Source: Picocystis sp. L7 (Eukaryota; Chlorophyta; Picocystophyceae; Picocystales; Picocystaceae). From it: 64,000 nt of DNA. Below, in pieces: positions 19,666-30,827 of the stretch. Under the pieces are notes generated by a model. The model was not told where the DNA came from. It saw nothing but the letters and a program-made list of their open reading frames with translations, and made no database searches. How positions within the stretch are numbered: position 1 is the first letter of the stretch; the number at the start of each line of letters is the position of its first letter. The stretch covers positions 470,547 to 534,546 of the forward strand of contig QXJR01000019.1 in the NCBI GenBank assembly GCA_020975725.1. The letters are read 5' to 3'. The translations under genes and the position numbers were made by a program.

Positions 19666-21757
19666 GGTTCCTTCTTCTCGCACCACTCATGGGCCTGTCT
19701 GGTTCTTGACCCATGCCTTCCCATCCGCCCTTCATCGACGATGTGCGACCCCGGTTTGTCACCAGACGAAGACACACACAGCGTTTCCTCCTAACATGGC
19801 ACGTTTTCACCGTGGCATTCAGACCCTCACGGATCCTCTGTTCTTATGCCACGATTTTGGGTGCCTGTCTCGCGTTTCTGCTGCTGGAATTCTCGCAAAC
19901 ACTATCCCCTTCACCTTGTGCTCTCTCGCCATTCCAAGACCCTCTCCCTCGTCCCCACCCCCGTTCGACCCTGGGTTCGAATCCGATCAGAAGGGGATCG
20001 ATTCCCCTTTCCATCGGTCCTTCTGACTCGAGGGGATCAGGGGTCGCTTCGGGTCCCGTCGCCTTCGGCCGACCCTACGCGCCTCCTTCCGCCACGTCCA
20101 TTCGCGCCATCTCCACGTCCGAACGTCGACTTTCTGTTTGTTTCCTTCCCCTCCTCCACACGTGGAACGCGCGATGCGCACCTTTCGTCGCCATGGCGCG
20201 CTCGTGCGCGCTGGTGCGCCTGACGCACCGCTGGATTCTGGTCCTGTGCCTGGATCCCAAAGGAGAAGAACCCCAGGGCTTCTCCCCTTTCGATCGGGGA
20301 ACAGAAGGGAAACCGTTCCGGGGGGATGGGACGGCCGAAAGGGAAGGAACCCGAAACAGACCGGTGGGAACGTGGATCGACACCCCCCCCGATCCATGGG
20401 GAGGACCTCTGCGGTCCTTTCTGGGAAGGATCCGACCCCATCCCGACCCCTCCGAGAAATCGGGGGACGCCACGTGACCCCAGATCCGAATGCCGACGAG
20501 GAATGGCGAGTGTCCATCCACGCCCCCACCTCGAGGGGAATGAAAGTCCCTTTCTTCATCCCGACCTAAAGGCTTCCCTGGCCAGGAAAGAACAGAAAAT
20601 GGCAGACCTTGGAGACCGTCGGATGTGAACGGTGCATGAAACAGGAAGGAGTGATGGATGATGCAAGACCGAGGAAAGAGGGGGAACCTGCACAGAAACC
20701 CAGGGATCCATGCCTCGTTGGAATAAGATGGAGATGATGGAGGAATGGTATGCGTACATTCATGCACCGTTGTGAACAGGTTGCAGCACACACGCGTCCC
20801 ACGAGGTGGTCGCGACCGAGGAAAAGAGTTCATCTATAGAAGCCTATCTCAAAACAGCACAACATGTATATGCTTTCTGTGTCGACTTTTAGGAAACACA
20901 GGGGGGTTGTGGGAAGGCAAACCCGTCCAATCTACATCCAAACACTTGCTCCCGGAATGCAACTACTGCAATATTTAGTCCTTTCCCACGAAGTACATTC
21001 AGGAGCGCAGTCAGGGACATGCATGTTTGGACGAAAACGATGGTGGTTGTGCGGGTTCCTTTTCGTAAGCATCCAGTAGCATATCGCTCTAGGAAAGGAT
21101 CGCTGATCGCATGGCTGATCTATACCAAGGCACTGAGCATGCACGAAAGTGATTCTTCCAGCGTTCATGATCCACAAAACAGCAAAGACTCCATAATCAA
21201 TATTGTAGGGCTTCACAACTTCAAGTCCAAACTCAAAATCTCACACAACGACGGCAAAGGTAGGCAACTGGTAACGATGGAAGCCGCTTACCCTTCTCTT
21301 CAGCAAAATGATGTTCCCCTGAGGTCTGCCTATTTGTGTGACCCGCCGGAGAGAAGGTCCGAACCTTTCTTTGACCCCAAGCTACTTTAATGCAACTCCA
21401 GCCCGGCCATTCGGATCGACTAAGCGTACGGAGGAAGAATCCCTCGTCTTTATCCGTACCAGAGACTTTTTCATCCTTGGTGCCAGAGGATAAGCATAGG
21501 CCGATGTCGGAAGAAGCTATGAAGAAGCTCAAATAAAACAGAAAACAGACGCATCACCTCTCCATCCATATTCACAAAGACCTCTTGCAGATCACGAACG
21601 CCTTTCTTTTGCACGGAGTGTCATGGCGAAAGAATGTCCTACAAGGTGCCGGTGAAACCATACATGTGCGGGGCTAAGCCGATCGGTGCGTAGGGCATGG
21701 CCAATGGTAACCATATCGAGGTCCCTATACTTGAACACAGTCGATTCCAGAGGCATT
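19666..21757. other. Gene-free 2.1-kb spacer
   Basis: No supported gene is seen. The left part (19.9-20.5 kb) is GC-rich with G/C-run dyads such as CCCCTTTCGATCGGGG near 20284-20299. The right part is of mixed composition with only short frames. Confidence 0.5.
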
Positions 21758-23746
21758 CTACACCCCTTCCTGTACCGAAGAAATGCTAGTGACACCTCCG
21801 TATCCATCATGATCTTCCGTCCTCGCTGTATCCTCGCTTGCTACATACATTGGACGACACTGCCAGTCAAACAGCAAACAATCTATGTCCTTGGGGTACC
21901 CAAGGTGACATGCACATTTGGCTGGGCCAAAAAAGTACTGTTCTGCTGATTCCTCCAATGGGAACGGAACCCCCGAGGCATGTTCTTTCTGTCTTCGTTC
22001 GATGTTTGCAACAATTATCTTGGACCAACCCATGATTGCGGCTGCTGTGGCAAATCTAACGCGGCGCTGCTGTTTTTCCGTCAAATCCAACTTAGATCGT
22101 ATGTTTGCCCACGCGGAACCAATCAAACCAACTGGAGACGACGTTCTTGCTACCAAATCCAAAGCATCATATAAGGAAGGTCTGCCCGGATGAGATTTCT
22201 TGGGCACAGTAGGCTCAGGTGCAGGAACAGGTGCAGGCAGCTCGGGGGCTGCTGCAGGGGGGGAAATTACTGGCGGTTCGAAAAGTGCACTCGGTGCGGC
22301 GAAGAAAAAGTCGTCCTCTTCTTGCTCGTCAAACAGACCGTCCATCCACTCTTCAGACATAGGAGCACCAACAACTGTCCCTAGCGCATAAAAGCATGCA
22401 CTGGACTCGGGAAATAGCTTGCACACGGTGGGTCGAGTTTCTTGGCTTTGCCTGATTTCCACATCTTGAAGGCTCATGGCAAAGGACTTGCTCTCATCTG
22501 AAGTAGAATCTCCATTGGGGCGACGACACTGTGGCAGGAAGTACACAAAGCGGCAAAAAACGGAGTAGGAATGATTCACCTCGCTGTGGGAGTCGTTGAC
22601 CGTACTCAAAACTTGCACTCCATTTCTGTTTCCCTCTGTTGGATCCATGTTATTTCCCTGGTCTCGATGGACTCGTACATCAACATTTCCAGCACCATCA
22701 ACGTTTCCAGCAGGTTCAGATTCTTGATCGCGAGATGGACCAAGATGAAGCGGGGAGCAGACTTCAAGGTCTGGGAATACGGAACAGATGGAAATCTCCC
22801 TCTCATCGTCTAGGACGGTAGCTTGGTCAGCAACGCCCAGGCCCAGCATTTCCTTCAGCGTGTTGATGTCTTCCTCGGAGTGGTGCTGCAGGAAATCGTC
22901 CAACGAGAGCAGGTCGTTGTTGTTACGATCCAACTCTCCAAACATGTCGATCAGATCCTCTTCCGGCAGGTTCAGCCTCTTCAGCTCGTCCAGCGCAGCC
23001 TGGTACTCGTCCATGCTCAGGTGGCCGTCGTTGTCCGCGTCAAAGTGAGCAAAGGCCTCTTCCTGGGCTTCCTGTCGCAGGGTCTCTTCCACCTTGTTGT
23101 AACACAGCTGCAGGGTCCAGGAGGTGATCTCCGCCCCTTCCACATCTTCCTCGGGGAGGCCCAGGCGATCCTCCGCCAGCAGGCTCCACACCCCAGAGCT
23201 CCCACCGTTGGCCGCTTTCACCCCCGGTCCGCGCGTCATCATGCGGAGGGGTTGGGCCGGGGTCCACAGGCCCGTGTAGGGAGCCGCGTCTTTGGCGTCC
23301 GGGAAAGGAGAGGAAGCTTGGTCCGAGAACCCCGTGAAGAGGTAGTTCTGGCCATGCTTTCCCTTGCGATTGACCAGGGTGACGGATTTCTCGTGCAGGC
23401 TGTCCAATCCTCGGGGGCCAAGGCTGACCCCTCGCAGGTTCACTTGGAGGACTCCGACACGCGGATGTTTCATGGTGATGCCGGACACACGCACGTCGTC
23501 CACCCGGAAGTGGTCTTGCACGACGATGTCGCTTCTGGCCTTTCCATCCCGGAACTCGGCGGATCCTTCACGGGTGTAGGATTGGCACACCAGGGAGGTG
23601 TGGGAACGGTCTTCTTCTTCTTCCGACACGGAGAACATGGGTTCGCCGGGCGTCCTGGGCGTCGCCACGGTCGCTTGCGCTCCCACGCCCGCCTGGAAGG
23701 CCAGCAGGACCGCCGCCACGATCGAAGCACGCACGGCGCTGCCCAT
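21758..23746 (-). CDS. Secreted P-domain/EF-hand protein, paralog A
   Basis: This encodes 662 residues. A signal peptide (ASIVAAVLLAFQAGVGAQA) is followed at about 70-216 by a domain matching the proprotein-convertase P/Homo-B pattern: VTLVNRKGKHGQNYLFTGFS, SGVWSLLAEDRLGL and ITSWTLQLCYN. Two EF-hands follow (DADNDGHLSMDE at 236-247; DRNNNDLLSLDD at 273-284). The second half is Cys/Pro-rich, with a hydrophobic stretch near RRVRFATAAAIMGWSKIIVA and a Cys motif CACHLGYPKDIDCLLFDWQC. No protease domain is present. It is likely a secreted or wall/membrane Ca2+-binding protein of unknown role. Its 5' ~890 bp are almost identical to the paralog at 27428-29401. Confidence 0.8.
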   Translation of the reverse strand: MGSAVRASIVAAVLLAFQAGVGAQATVATPRTPGEPMFSVSEEEEDRSHTSLVCQSYTREGSAEFRDGKARSDIVVQDHFRVDDVRVSGITMKHPRVGVLQVNLRGVSLGPRGLDSLHEKSVTLVNRKGKHGQNYLFTGFSDQASSPFPDAKDAAPYTGLWTPAQPLRMMTRGPGVKAANGGSSGVWSLLAEDRLGLPEEDVEGAEITSWTLQLCYNKVEETLRQEAQEEAFAHFDADNDGHLSMDEYQAALDELKRLNLPEEDLIDMFGELDRNNNDLLSLDDFLQHHSEEDINTLKEMLGLGVADQATVLDDEREISICSVFPDLEVCSPLHLGPSRDQESEPAGNVDGAGNVDVRVHRDQGNNMDPTEGNRNGVQVLSTVNDSHSEVNHSYSVFCRFVYFLPQCRRPNGDSTSDESKSFAMSLQDVEIRQSQETRPTVCKLFPESSACFYALGTVVGAPMSEEWMDGLFDEQEEDDFFFAAPSALFEPPVISPPAAAPELPAPVPAPEPTVPKKSHPGRPSLYDALDLVARTSSPVGLIGSAWANIRSKLDLTEKQQRRVRFATAAAIMGWSKIIVANIERRQKEHASGVPFPLEESAEQYFFGPAKCACHLGYPKDIDCLLFDWQCRPMYVASEDTARTEDHDGYGGVTSISSVQEGV
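22851..23743. repeat. Near-identical duplicated segment, copy A
   Basis: It matches 28506-29398 at a constant offset of 5,655 with no indel and only a handful of substitutions seen. Identity stops sharply at both ends: just before the ATG, and just after the second EF-hand. Confidence 0.9.
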
Positions 23747-24759
23747 TGGTTCCGTGTTCCCTTCCTCGAGGGACGTCGTTTGTGTCGTTCTTCATGTCCG
23801 CGACCGTCGTGGTGTGACCCGTTCCACCCGTCGGTTCGTCGCCCCAGCGAGTGCCCCGAGGGGATGTGGATCGAGAGAGGAGGAGACATCCGGGACACAA
23901 CCGGATGGGGCGTGGTTCCATCGATGGGGGCGATGGATCCACGGAATACAACACCCATGGCGTGGAAGTAGACGAACACGGTGTCCATGCAAGCGTGGTG
24001 GGGAAAGACATCGAGGAAAGGGACACAAGACACGCGATTGGACCAAGGAGGCATATCCCTCCTCCCACCGTCCACGGCACAAAAGGACGGGGAGAGTGCG
24101 AAGTTTTGGCACGCGGAGAACGAAAAGCAACGGGATCGCATCCTTGGAAGGAACGAATTTCAACCCTTGGGCGGTGCTTGTGACCCGGTGACGGGGAACC
24201 TTGGCACAAGATCTTGTGAATCACAAAACACGTGCGGGCTCGCGAGGAGCTTGGCCCACCTCCACATGCGAAACAATCACGGCGCCAAGCAAAAATTGGC
24301 GTGGGTAATTTGTGCACTCGATGTTGTTGCGCACACAGGATTCGGGGTTCCTGCCACGAGTTTTGCGTTCTCCGAGAGGTCACTCGCCAAAGGTGCATCG
24401 CCCGTCTCGTCCGCGCACCACGGATGAATGGCATGCCAGCTGTTGTGATTGGGAGTGGCGCCATCGAGGGTTCGGTTGCGTGACGCGTTGTTGCCGTTCG
24501 TTCTGTCCGTTTGCCATCGCCCATCCACCTCGTTTCCATCCTTCGTTGTGCTTTGGGTTCCATCGTTCGAATCCAATTGGGTTTCCCATGAATGCCCCGC
24601 TCCCAAGGATGGGTCTCCACGACACCTTCCAACAGATCCTTCGGGTCTGTCCCTATCAGATGGACCCATGGGTCCCAATCAAAAGGAGGAACAGACCCGA
24701 AGGATCCGCCCGACTTCCGACACCTTCGTCCGAACGCGTCGCGTCGCAACGTCTATTCC
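23747..24759. other. Divergent spacer between paralog A and DDX1
   Basis: No gene is seen. This is the probable shared promoter region of two divergent genes. The inverted repeats near the DDX1 start are listed separately. Confidence 0.5.
24635..24706. promoter_or_regulatory. Nested palindromes 54 bp upstream of DDX1 ATG
   Basis: The arms GATCCTTCGGGTCTGT (24635-24650) and ACAGACCCGAAGGATC (24691-24706) are a perfect 16-bp inverted repeat. Within the loop lies the perfect 14-bp palindrome GGACCCATGGGTCC (24662-24675). The position suggests a promoter or 5' leader hairpin; the function is inferred. Confidence 0.5.
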
Positions 24760-27221
24760 ATGGCGGCGTTCGCCGAGATGGGATTGATGCCGGAGCTGGT
24801 TCGTGCGGTGGAAGAGATGGGATGGAGGTACGGGGTCCGGAAGCATCGGACGCGTGACGGTACGCATGGAACGACCACCCGAGACTGACATGGTGGACAC
24901 GTCGACGGTGTGTGCTTGGGAACCTGGAAAAGCTTCCCAACGCCTATCCAACAAGAAGCGGTGCCATTGGTGCTCACCGGAGGAGATGTGCTGGCCGCTG
25001 CTGAAACGGGATCCGGAAAAACAGGGGTGAGTAAGATGGCGATGATGGACATGCAGCATTGTGTATAGGAGCGGATCCGACTGACTGGTGTTTCTCTCGC
25101 CATCAACTGGGATGACGTGACTCCAGGCCTTCGCGTTGCCTGCCCTGCAAATCGCCCACGAATCCCTGCGAAGAGACAGGACCTCACCGGAAACCAGCGA
25201 TGAGGAAATCCGCTGGAGTATGAGCGTGGTGGATCGCGATCCCATACTTGCAGTGGACAACACGGGGACCCGTTGTCAAGCCCGTTCCCCCCAATCATGG
25301 GGAGGAGGACGAGCAGCAGCAGGTGTGAGATCCGGAAAAGCCTACTTTGAAGTCCACGTGGACGATCCCGGCCTGTGCCGCGTGGGATGGGCATCGCTTT
25401 CATCTGTGCTGGACTTGGGGACGGACCGGATGAGCTACGGATATGGCGGAACCGGGAAAAAATCACACGACCGTAAGTTTGTGGAGTATGGGCAGCCATA
25501 CGGCCAGGGAGATACCATTGGGTGCCTCCTCGACCTGGAAAAAAAAAACCATATCCTTCACAAAGAACGGTGCAGACTTGGGGGTTGCGTTCGAATTGGG
25601 GCCGAAGACTGGTGGATTTACCTGGTTCCCAGCTCTTTGCCTGAAGAACGCAGAGGTCACCATCAACTTTGGATCCAATCCCTCGCCGTTTGGTCCTCCT
25701 GAAGGTTACGAGTTTGTTGCGACCCTCCCTCCTTCGTGTGTCGCGGCTCCAACAGGCGAGTCGCCTCAAAGCGCTTCCAATGAAGGTCCGCTTATCCTGG
25801 TGCTGGAGCCTGCTCGAGATCTTGCAGAGCAAACGAACGCGTTCATCGGGGACTTTGCCAAGTACCTGTCTTCTCCAGCCATTCGCCATCTGCTACTTGT
25901 GGGTGGCGAAGATGCCAAAAAGCAAGTCAAAGCTATTCAGAAGGGTGCAGAAGTGGTCACGGGCACGCCATTACGAGTCTTGGACTTTCTAGAGACCAAT
26001 CGTTTGTCGCTCAATTCCGTGCGTTTCCTCGTTTTGGACGAGGCAGACCGTTTGCTGGACACGGGAAACCAAGGTACGATTATGAAAATCTTCCAAAGAA
26101 TTCCTAAGCTTGGCACCGGCATCGATCGACTTCAGGTCCTTCTATTCTCTGCTACACTGCATTCGCCAGATATCAAGGAGTTTTCGGGAAAGCTGTGCCA
26201 GCAGCCAGTTTGGGTGGATCTGAAGGGCAAAGATGCCATCCCGGACACCGTACATCATGCAATGGTGCAGGTGGACCCCAAGGTCGACCGTACCTGGTTA
26301 CAGAGTAGACCGGAGGTTTGGACGGATGGATGTCACAGCTTTGATACTTTGAGCCCAGACGTTTGCAGCCCGGAAGGCTGGTCCGAAGCATTAAAGATAC
26401 TAAAGCCACGCATCCTCAAGCGGCTGATTGATACCCACGCAATGTCCCAATGCATGGTTTTTTGCCGCACCAACCACGATTGCGACAATCTAGAGCGGTT
26501 TCTCAATGCCTGCGGCGGTGCTGGGCCCTTCAAAGGTCGACAAGACACGGGCAAGGAGAATCCATACTCTTGCGTTGTACTTGGAGGAGCAAGGAGCATG
26601 GAAGAACGTAGACGAAACCTGCAAGCGTTCAAGGACGGGGAAGTTCGCTTTTTGCTATGCACCGACGTGGCAGCCCGCGGGTTGGACGTGAAGGAGCTCC
26701 CATACGTTATCAACATGACCCTGCCAGACAAAGCGGAAGACTATGTCCATCGCATTGGTCGCGTGGGGCGGGCAGAATGCATGGGGCTTGCTATTTCTTT
26801 GGTGGGAACTGAACCAGAAAAGGTGTGGTACTGTCGCATCAAGGGCTATAAACCTTGGTTGAAGCCGGGGAAAAAGGACGTAGGCACCCTCGACGAAGGT
26901 GGGCATACCATGTGGTATCATGAATCGTCGTTGATAAAGGATATTGAAAAACGCATCAGGCAAAGTATACCCGTTCTTCCTGACGACTTGAGTCTACCGG
27001 AACAATTTGGGTGCATGGACGAGTCTGGTACGGTAATTTACGGTCAGGCCCGTGGAGGGGGATTCAGCAAGGAGGCAGCTCAACGAGTAGCGGATCTCCG
27101 GCCCACCGTTTCTAGTCTTGCTGAATTGGAGGTACGAGCGCAGCACTCCTTTCTGTCACTGAAAGCTCGGTGGAGCCAAGGAACACCCAAGCTCGGCCAA
27201 GAAGGTTGTGGAAAAGTCTAA
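24760..27221 (+). CDS. DDX1: DDX1-like DEAD-box RNA helicase with SPRY insert
   Basis: Exons are 24760-24827, 24933-25026 and 25127-27221. Exon 1 begins [20 protein letters not shown], as in animal DDX1. Exon 2 carries the Q-motif region and Walker [12 protein letters not shown]. Exon 3 carries the SPRY insert ([32 protein letters not shown]), then [22 protein letters not shown]-type [10 protein letters not shown] and [10 protein letters not shown]. Splice phases agree. The SPRY domain is broken by a one-base shift in a run of ten A (25539-25548): nine A would restore frame and give about 751 residues, close to the human 740. The cause may be an assembly error, a real mutation or slippage. 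Known roles are in tRNA ligation and RNA repair. Confidence 0.88.
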
Positions 27222-27427
27222 CAAGTGGGGTGGAAGGACAGGCAATCCGACCCAGACCTTGCTGCAGGGGATGTAGCGGGAGGGGGGTGTAAGCAAATAA
27301 AGCAATTGTATTGAACAGCAACATGGCATGTCAAGCGGTTAAGCCGAGTTGAACTTGGTTGAAGTTTCAAAGTGTGGCCGTGGGCTTTGTGGGTATGAGT
27401 GTTCGCCCCTCTTTCCTTGAAGGCTTC

Positions 27428-29401
27428 TTATTCCATGTCCTCGGACGACGGTCCGTCTATCTCTTCAATCTCGATGTCCAACCCCTCCACTCTGTTGAAC
27501 CGTCCAAGGTAATCTCCCAGGAACGCGTTGCCTTCAGAAAGTCGTGTAGCCCGGCACTGCCAGTCAAACAGCAAGCAACCCACATCCTTAGGGTACCCGC
27601 GCTCGCAGGAGCATTTCTTTGGTCCGATGAAGTGGCTCATCACCCCATGGTTGCTTTTGTCCGTTGGCAGGCTATCCTTCAATGAATTTTCATGCTTGTT
27701 GTGCTCTAATTTCTTGATGAGAAAGGCGGACCATCCAACTGTGGCAGCAATGGTCGCAAGTTTGACGTTCTGTTTCTGTCTGTCACTCAAGTCCAAACGA
27801 TTGTCGATTTCTGCCCACTTCGACCCAAGAATCCCATTCTCCAGTGAGGCTTTAGAAAGTACATCCAAAACTTCGTAAATGACTGGTTTGTCGCGGTCCA
27901 GAAATGCTGGCCGATTGGTGTCGCTTCTTGTCAGATCCAAGGAGGAGATGCTTTGCGCAGAAGCATCCTCGAGGTAATCCTCCAGCATCTGTTCCGGCTC
28001 GGGAGCTTCAGAATCCCTTGCGAGAGCACTCTGGCAAGCAGCAGAGCGAGGGAACAGTCGACAGACGGGTGGGACCCAATTGCCATCCTCAGAGTCATCG
28101 TCCACTTGCTGAGCCGAAACGGTCCAGCTCTCTTCCTCATTCACCGTTTGGCCACTGATCCTGCGGCAAGAAGGTAGGAATGGCATCACGCTGCAGTACC
28201 TGGGAAGTCGAACGGGATCCGACACTTCTGGGGGTTGCGTGGCATCTCTCGTGTTCACTTCTTCCGCTTCCACTTCCTCGACCACCACATCCTCTTCGAT
28301 CTCTTCCACGGCCTCTTCCTCTGCATCAGCTTCCTCTTCTCCAAAGGCAGCAACTTGCTGCTGCTGCTCGTTCGAATCCTCGGTTTGGTCCTCTTCTTCG
28401 GCATCCGGGGTACAGAAGGAAAGATTGGGAAAGAGATTGCAGAGGAACGAGCTCGTTTCCTCCTCCACCTCGTCTCCTCTTCCAGAGACACCCTTCTCAA
28501 GTGACTCCTTCAGCGTGTTGATGTCTTCCTCGGAGTGGTGCTGCAGGAAATCGTCCAACGAGAGCAGGTCGTTGTTGTTACGATCCAACTCTCCAAACAT
28601 GTCGATCAGATCCTCTTCCGGCAGGTTCAGCCTCTTCAGCTCGTCCAGCGCAGCCTGGTACTCGTCCATGCTCAGGTGGCCGTCGTTGTCCGCGTCAAAG
28701 TGAGCAAAGGCCTCTTCCTGGGCTTCCTGTCGCAGGGTCTCTTCCACCTTGTTGTAACACAGCTGCAGGGTCCAGGAGGTGATCTCCGCCCCTTCCACAT
28801 CTTCCTCGGGGAGGCCCAGGCGATCCTCCGCCAGCAGGCTCCACACCCCAGAGCTCCCACCGTTGGCCGCTTTCACCCCCGGTCCGCGCGTCATCATGCG
28901 GAGGGGTTGGGCCGGGGTCCACAGGCCCGTGTAGGGAGCCGCGTCTTTGGCGTCCGGGAAAGGAGAGGAAGCTTGGTCCGAGAACCCCGTGAAGAGGTAG
29001 TTCTGGCCATGCTTTCCCTTGCGATTGACCAGGGTGACGGATTTCTCGTGCAGGCTGTCCAATCCTCGGGGGCCAAGGCTGACCCCTCGCAGGTTCACTT
29101 GGAGGACTCCGACACGCGGATGTTTCATGGTGATGCCGGACACACGCACGTCGTCCACCCGGAAGTGGTCTTGCACGACGATGTCGCTTCTGGCCTTTCC
29201 ATCCCGGAACTCGACGGATCCTTCACGGGTGTAGGATTGGCACACCAGGGAGGTGTGGGGACGGTCTTCTTCTTCTTCCGACACGGAGAACATGGGTTCG
29301 CCGGGCGTCCTGGGCGTCGCCACGGTCGCTTGCGCTCCCACGCCCGCCTGGAAGGCCAGCAGGACCGCCGCCACGATCGAAGCACGCACGACGCTGCTCA
29401 T
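27428..29401 (-). CDS. Secreted P-domain/EF-hand protein, paralog B
   Basis: This encodes 657 residues with the same layout as the protein at 21758-23746: signal peptide, P/Homo-B-like domain, two EF-hands, then a divergent second half. Here the middle is a long acidic stretch (EEEADAEEEAVEEIEEDVVV) with polyQ. The C-terminal part again has a hydrophobic segment (KLATIAATVGWSAFLIKKLE) and the Cys motif CSCERGYPKDVGCLLFDWQC. The C-terminal halves are clearly related but strongly diverged, while the first ~298 residues are nearly identical. The two genes flank DDX1 and share orientation. Confidence 0.8.
   Translation of the reverse strand: MSSVVRASIVAAVLLAFQAGVGAQATVATPRTPGEPMFSVSEEEEDRPHTSLVCQSYTREGSVEFRDGKARSDIVVQDHFRVDDVRVSGITMKHPRVGVLQVNLRGVSLGPRGLDSLHEKSVTLVNRKGKHGQNYLFTGFSDQASSPFPDAKDAAPYTGLWTPAQPLRMMTRGPGVKAANGGSSGVWSLLAEDRLGLPEEDVEGAEITSWTLQLCYNKVEETLRQEAQEEAFAHFDADNDGHLSMDEYQAALDELKRLNLPEEDLIDMFGELDRNNNDLLSLDDFLQHHSEEDINTLKESLEKGVSGRGDEVEEETSSFLCNLFPNLSFCTPDAEEEDQTEDSNEQQQQVAAFGEEEADAEEEAVEEIEEDVVVEEVEAEEVNTRDATQPPEVSDPVRLPRYCSVMPFLPSCRRISGQTVNEEESWTVSAQQVDDDSEDGNWVPPVCRLFPRSAACQSALARDSEAPEPEQMLEDYLEDASAQSISSLDLTRSDTNRPAFLDRDKPVIYEVLDVLSKASLENGILGSKWAEIDNRLDLSDRQKQNVKLATIAATVGWSAFLIKKLEHNKHENSLKDSLPTDKSNHGVMSHFIGPKKCSCERGYPKDVGCLLFDWQCRATRLSEGNAFLGDYLGRFNRVEGLDIEIEEIDGPSSEDME
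28506..29398. repeat. Near-identical duplicated segment, copy B
   Basis: This is the partner of 22851-23743. The two are collinear without gaps. Confidence 0.9.
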
Positions 29402-30827
29402 GGCACCTGTATCGTTCGGATCTCTCGTGGTTCGATTGGGTGTCGATCGGTTCGTGTTTTGGATCTCAGGTCTCTCCCGATCCTCGCGTCGACCGTCTCT
29501 TTTCTTTCCCTCGTGTTTTTTTTTCTCGCCTGATCTTGCGCACGACGACCTCCGTTCCCTGTTTGGATATCTTCCGGTTCGTTCTCGTTCCCCGTGCGCT
29601 TCTGCGTTGCGCCTTCGCCTGGGTGTTCCGAACTTTCTGCTTCGAACCGTCGTGAGGTGGCAGGTCTTCCCTTCCCTTCCCCCGGTTCCTGATGGATGGG
29701 TGCGAGAGACCCGAGGCGATCCTTCCTTTTTTCCCTTTCGAAAGGGAAGGGTCTACCGATGGGGATCCCCTTTTCCGGGTCTCGATCGATCGGATGGAGG
29801 TCCTTTCCTGTCCCCATTCCTTCCGGGACGCCCCAGGTCTCGGAGTCCACGCCCGATGGGTGGGCTCCCCGAGGGGAGGGAGGGGAGGGAGAGAGAAGGG
29901 GGGAGATCGGAAGATCCGAGGAAAAGGGGGGGGGGGGAGAGAGAGACGAAGAAGGGATGGGTGGCGATCTCGAGGATCGATGGGACCCCCGATTCCGCGG
30001 GAAAAGGAAGCCCAAGGGACGGACGAAGGGAGGCGGGGAGGAAGAGGAAACCCACCTCCGATCCCATCCGCCATCGACCTCCGGATCCGACGGGGATCGA
30101 GACGCGGTCGTCGAGACGGACGGATGGAACGAAAGGCGTGCACGTCCAAGGCGTGGAACGAATGCATCCCGATTCTTTCCGAAACGAGGACGAGGACCCG
30201 CGTCCACGCCGTGCCTTTTTGGGGGAAGGAAGCGTGCGCATCTCCAGGGAGAAGCGCACGTCCCACCCCCCGTGCGGATCGACGGGACCTTCGTTCGTCC
30301 ACGCGTTGGGATGGTGGGAACGGTGGTCGAAGGGGAGATGAGGAGGGGTCCCGCTCTTTCCATCCTCTCCCCACGACCCAAGCAGGAGAGACGGACAGAG
30401 ACGGGATGGGAGGGGTGCTTCCCTCCCGTCGGGTTTCGTGGGTGGGACGGGGATCTCCCTACCTTCCCCTACCGGGAATGGGGGGGGGTGGGGGTGAAAG
30501 GGGAGAGGGATGCGATCCCCTTTCCCCCTCCCTTCTCTTTCACCGATGATCCGCCTCCCTGCGTCCTGATTGGTCCGTTCGATCGGGGACAGATCCCCCT
30601 CCGACCCCCCTCCTCTCCCCTGATTCGCCCATCCCGTTCGTCCCGGTTCCCAACCGAGACGGGGAAAGGACCCACCCTCCCTTCCTTCCTTCCCAAGGGA
30701 CAGGAAACGATCCACCCCATCCCCTGCCCCTCCCCTTCCCGAACAGAATCCATCCCATCCAGGTGCAAAGCACGCGCCACACACACCCACACGTCCCGAA
30801 GCGCAGGTCCCTTGAAACGAGGATACG
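29402..30827. other. 1.4-kb divergent spacer, G/C-run rich
   Basis: It lies between paralog B and the Lhca gene. It contains a G11-type run near 29927-29938, purine-rich GGGAGAGAGAG stretches, and dyads such as GATCGGGGACAGATCCCC near 30583-30600. Long frames on both strands are Arg/Gly/Pro-rich shadows without domains. No gene is supported. Confidence 0.55.

Noticed and set aside
19970-19996. tRNA-like B box GGGTTCGAATCCGATC
   Set aside because: The internal promoter motif is perfect, but the flanking bases do not form a T-stem and no anticodon arm or acceptor stem could be drawn.
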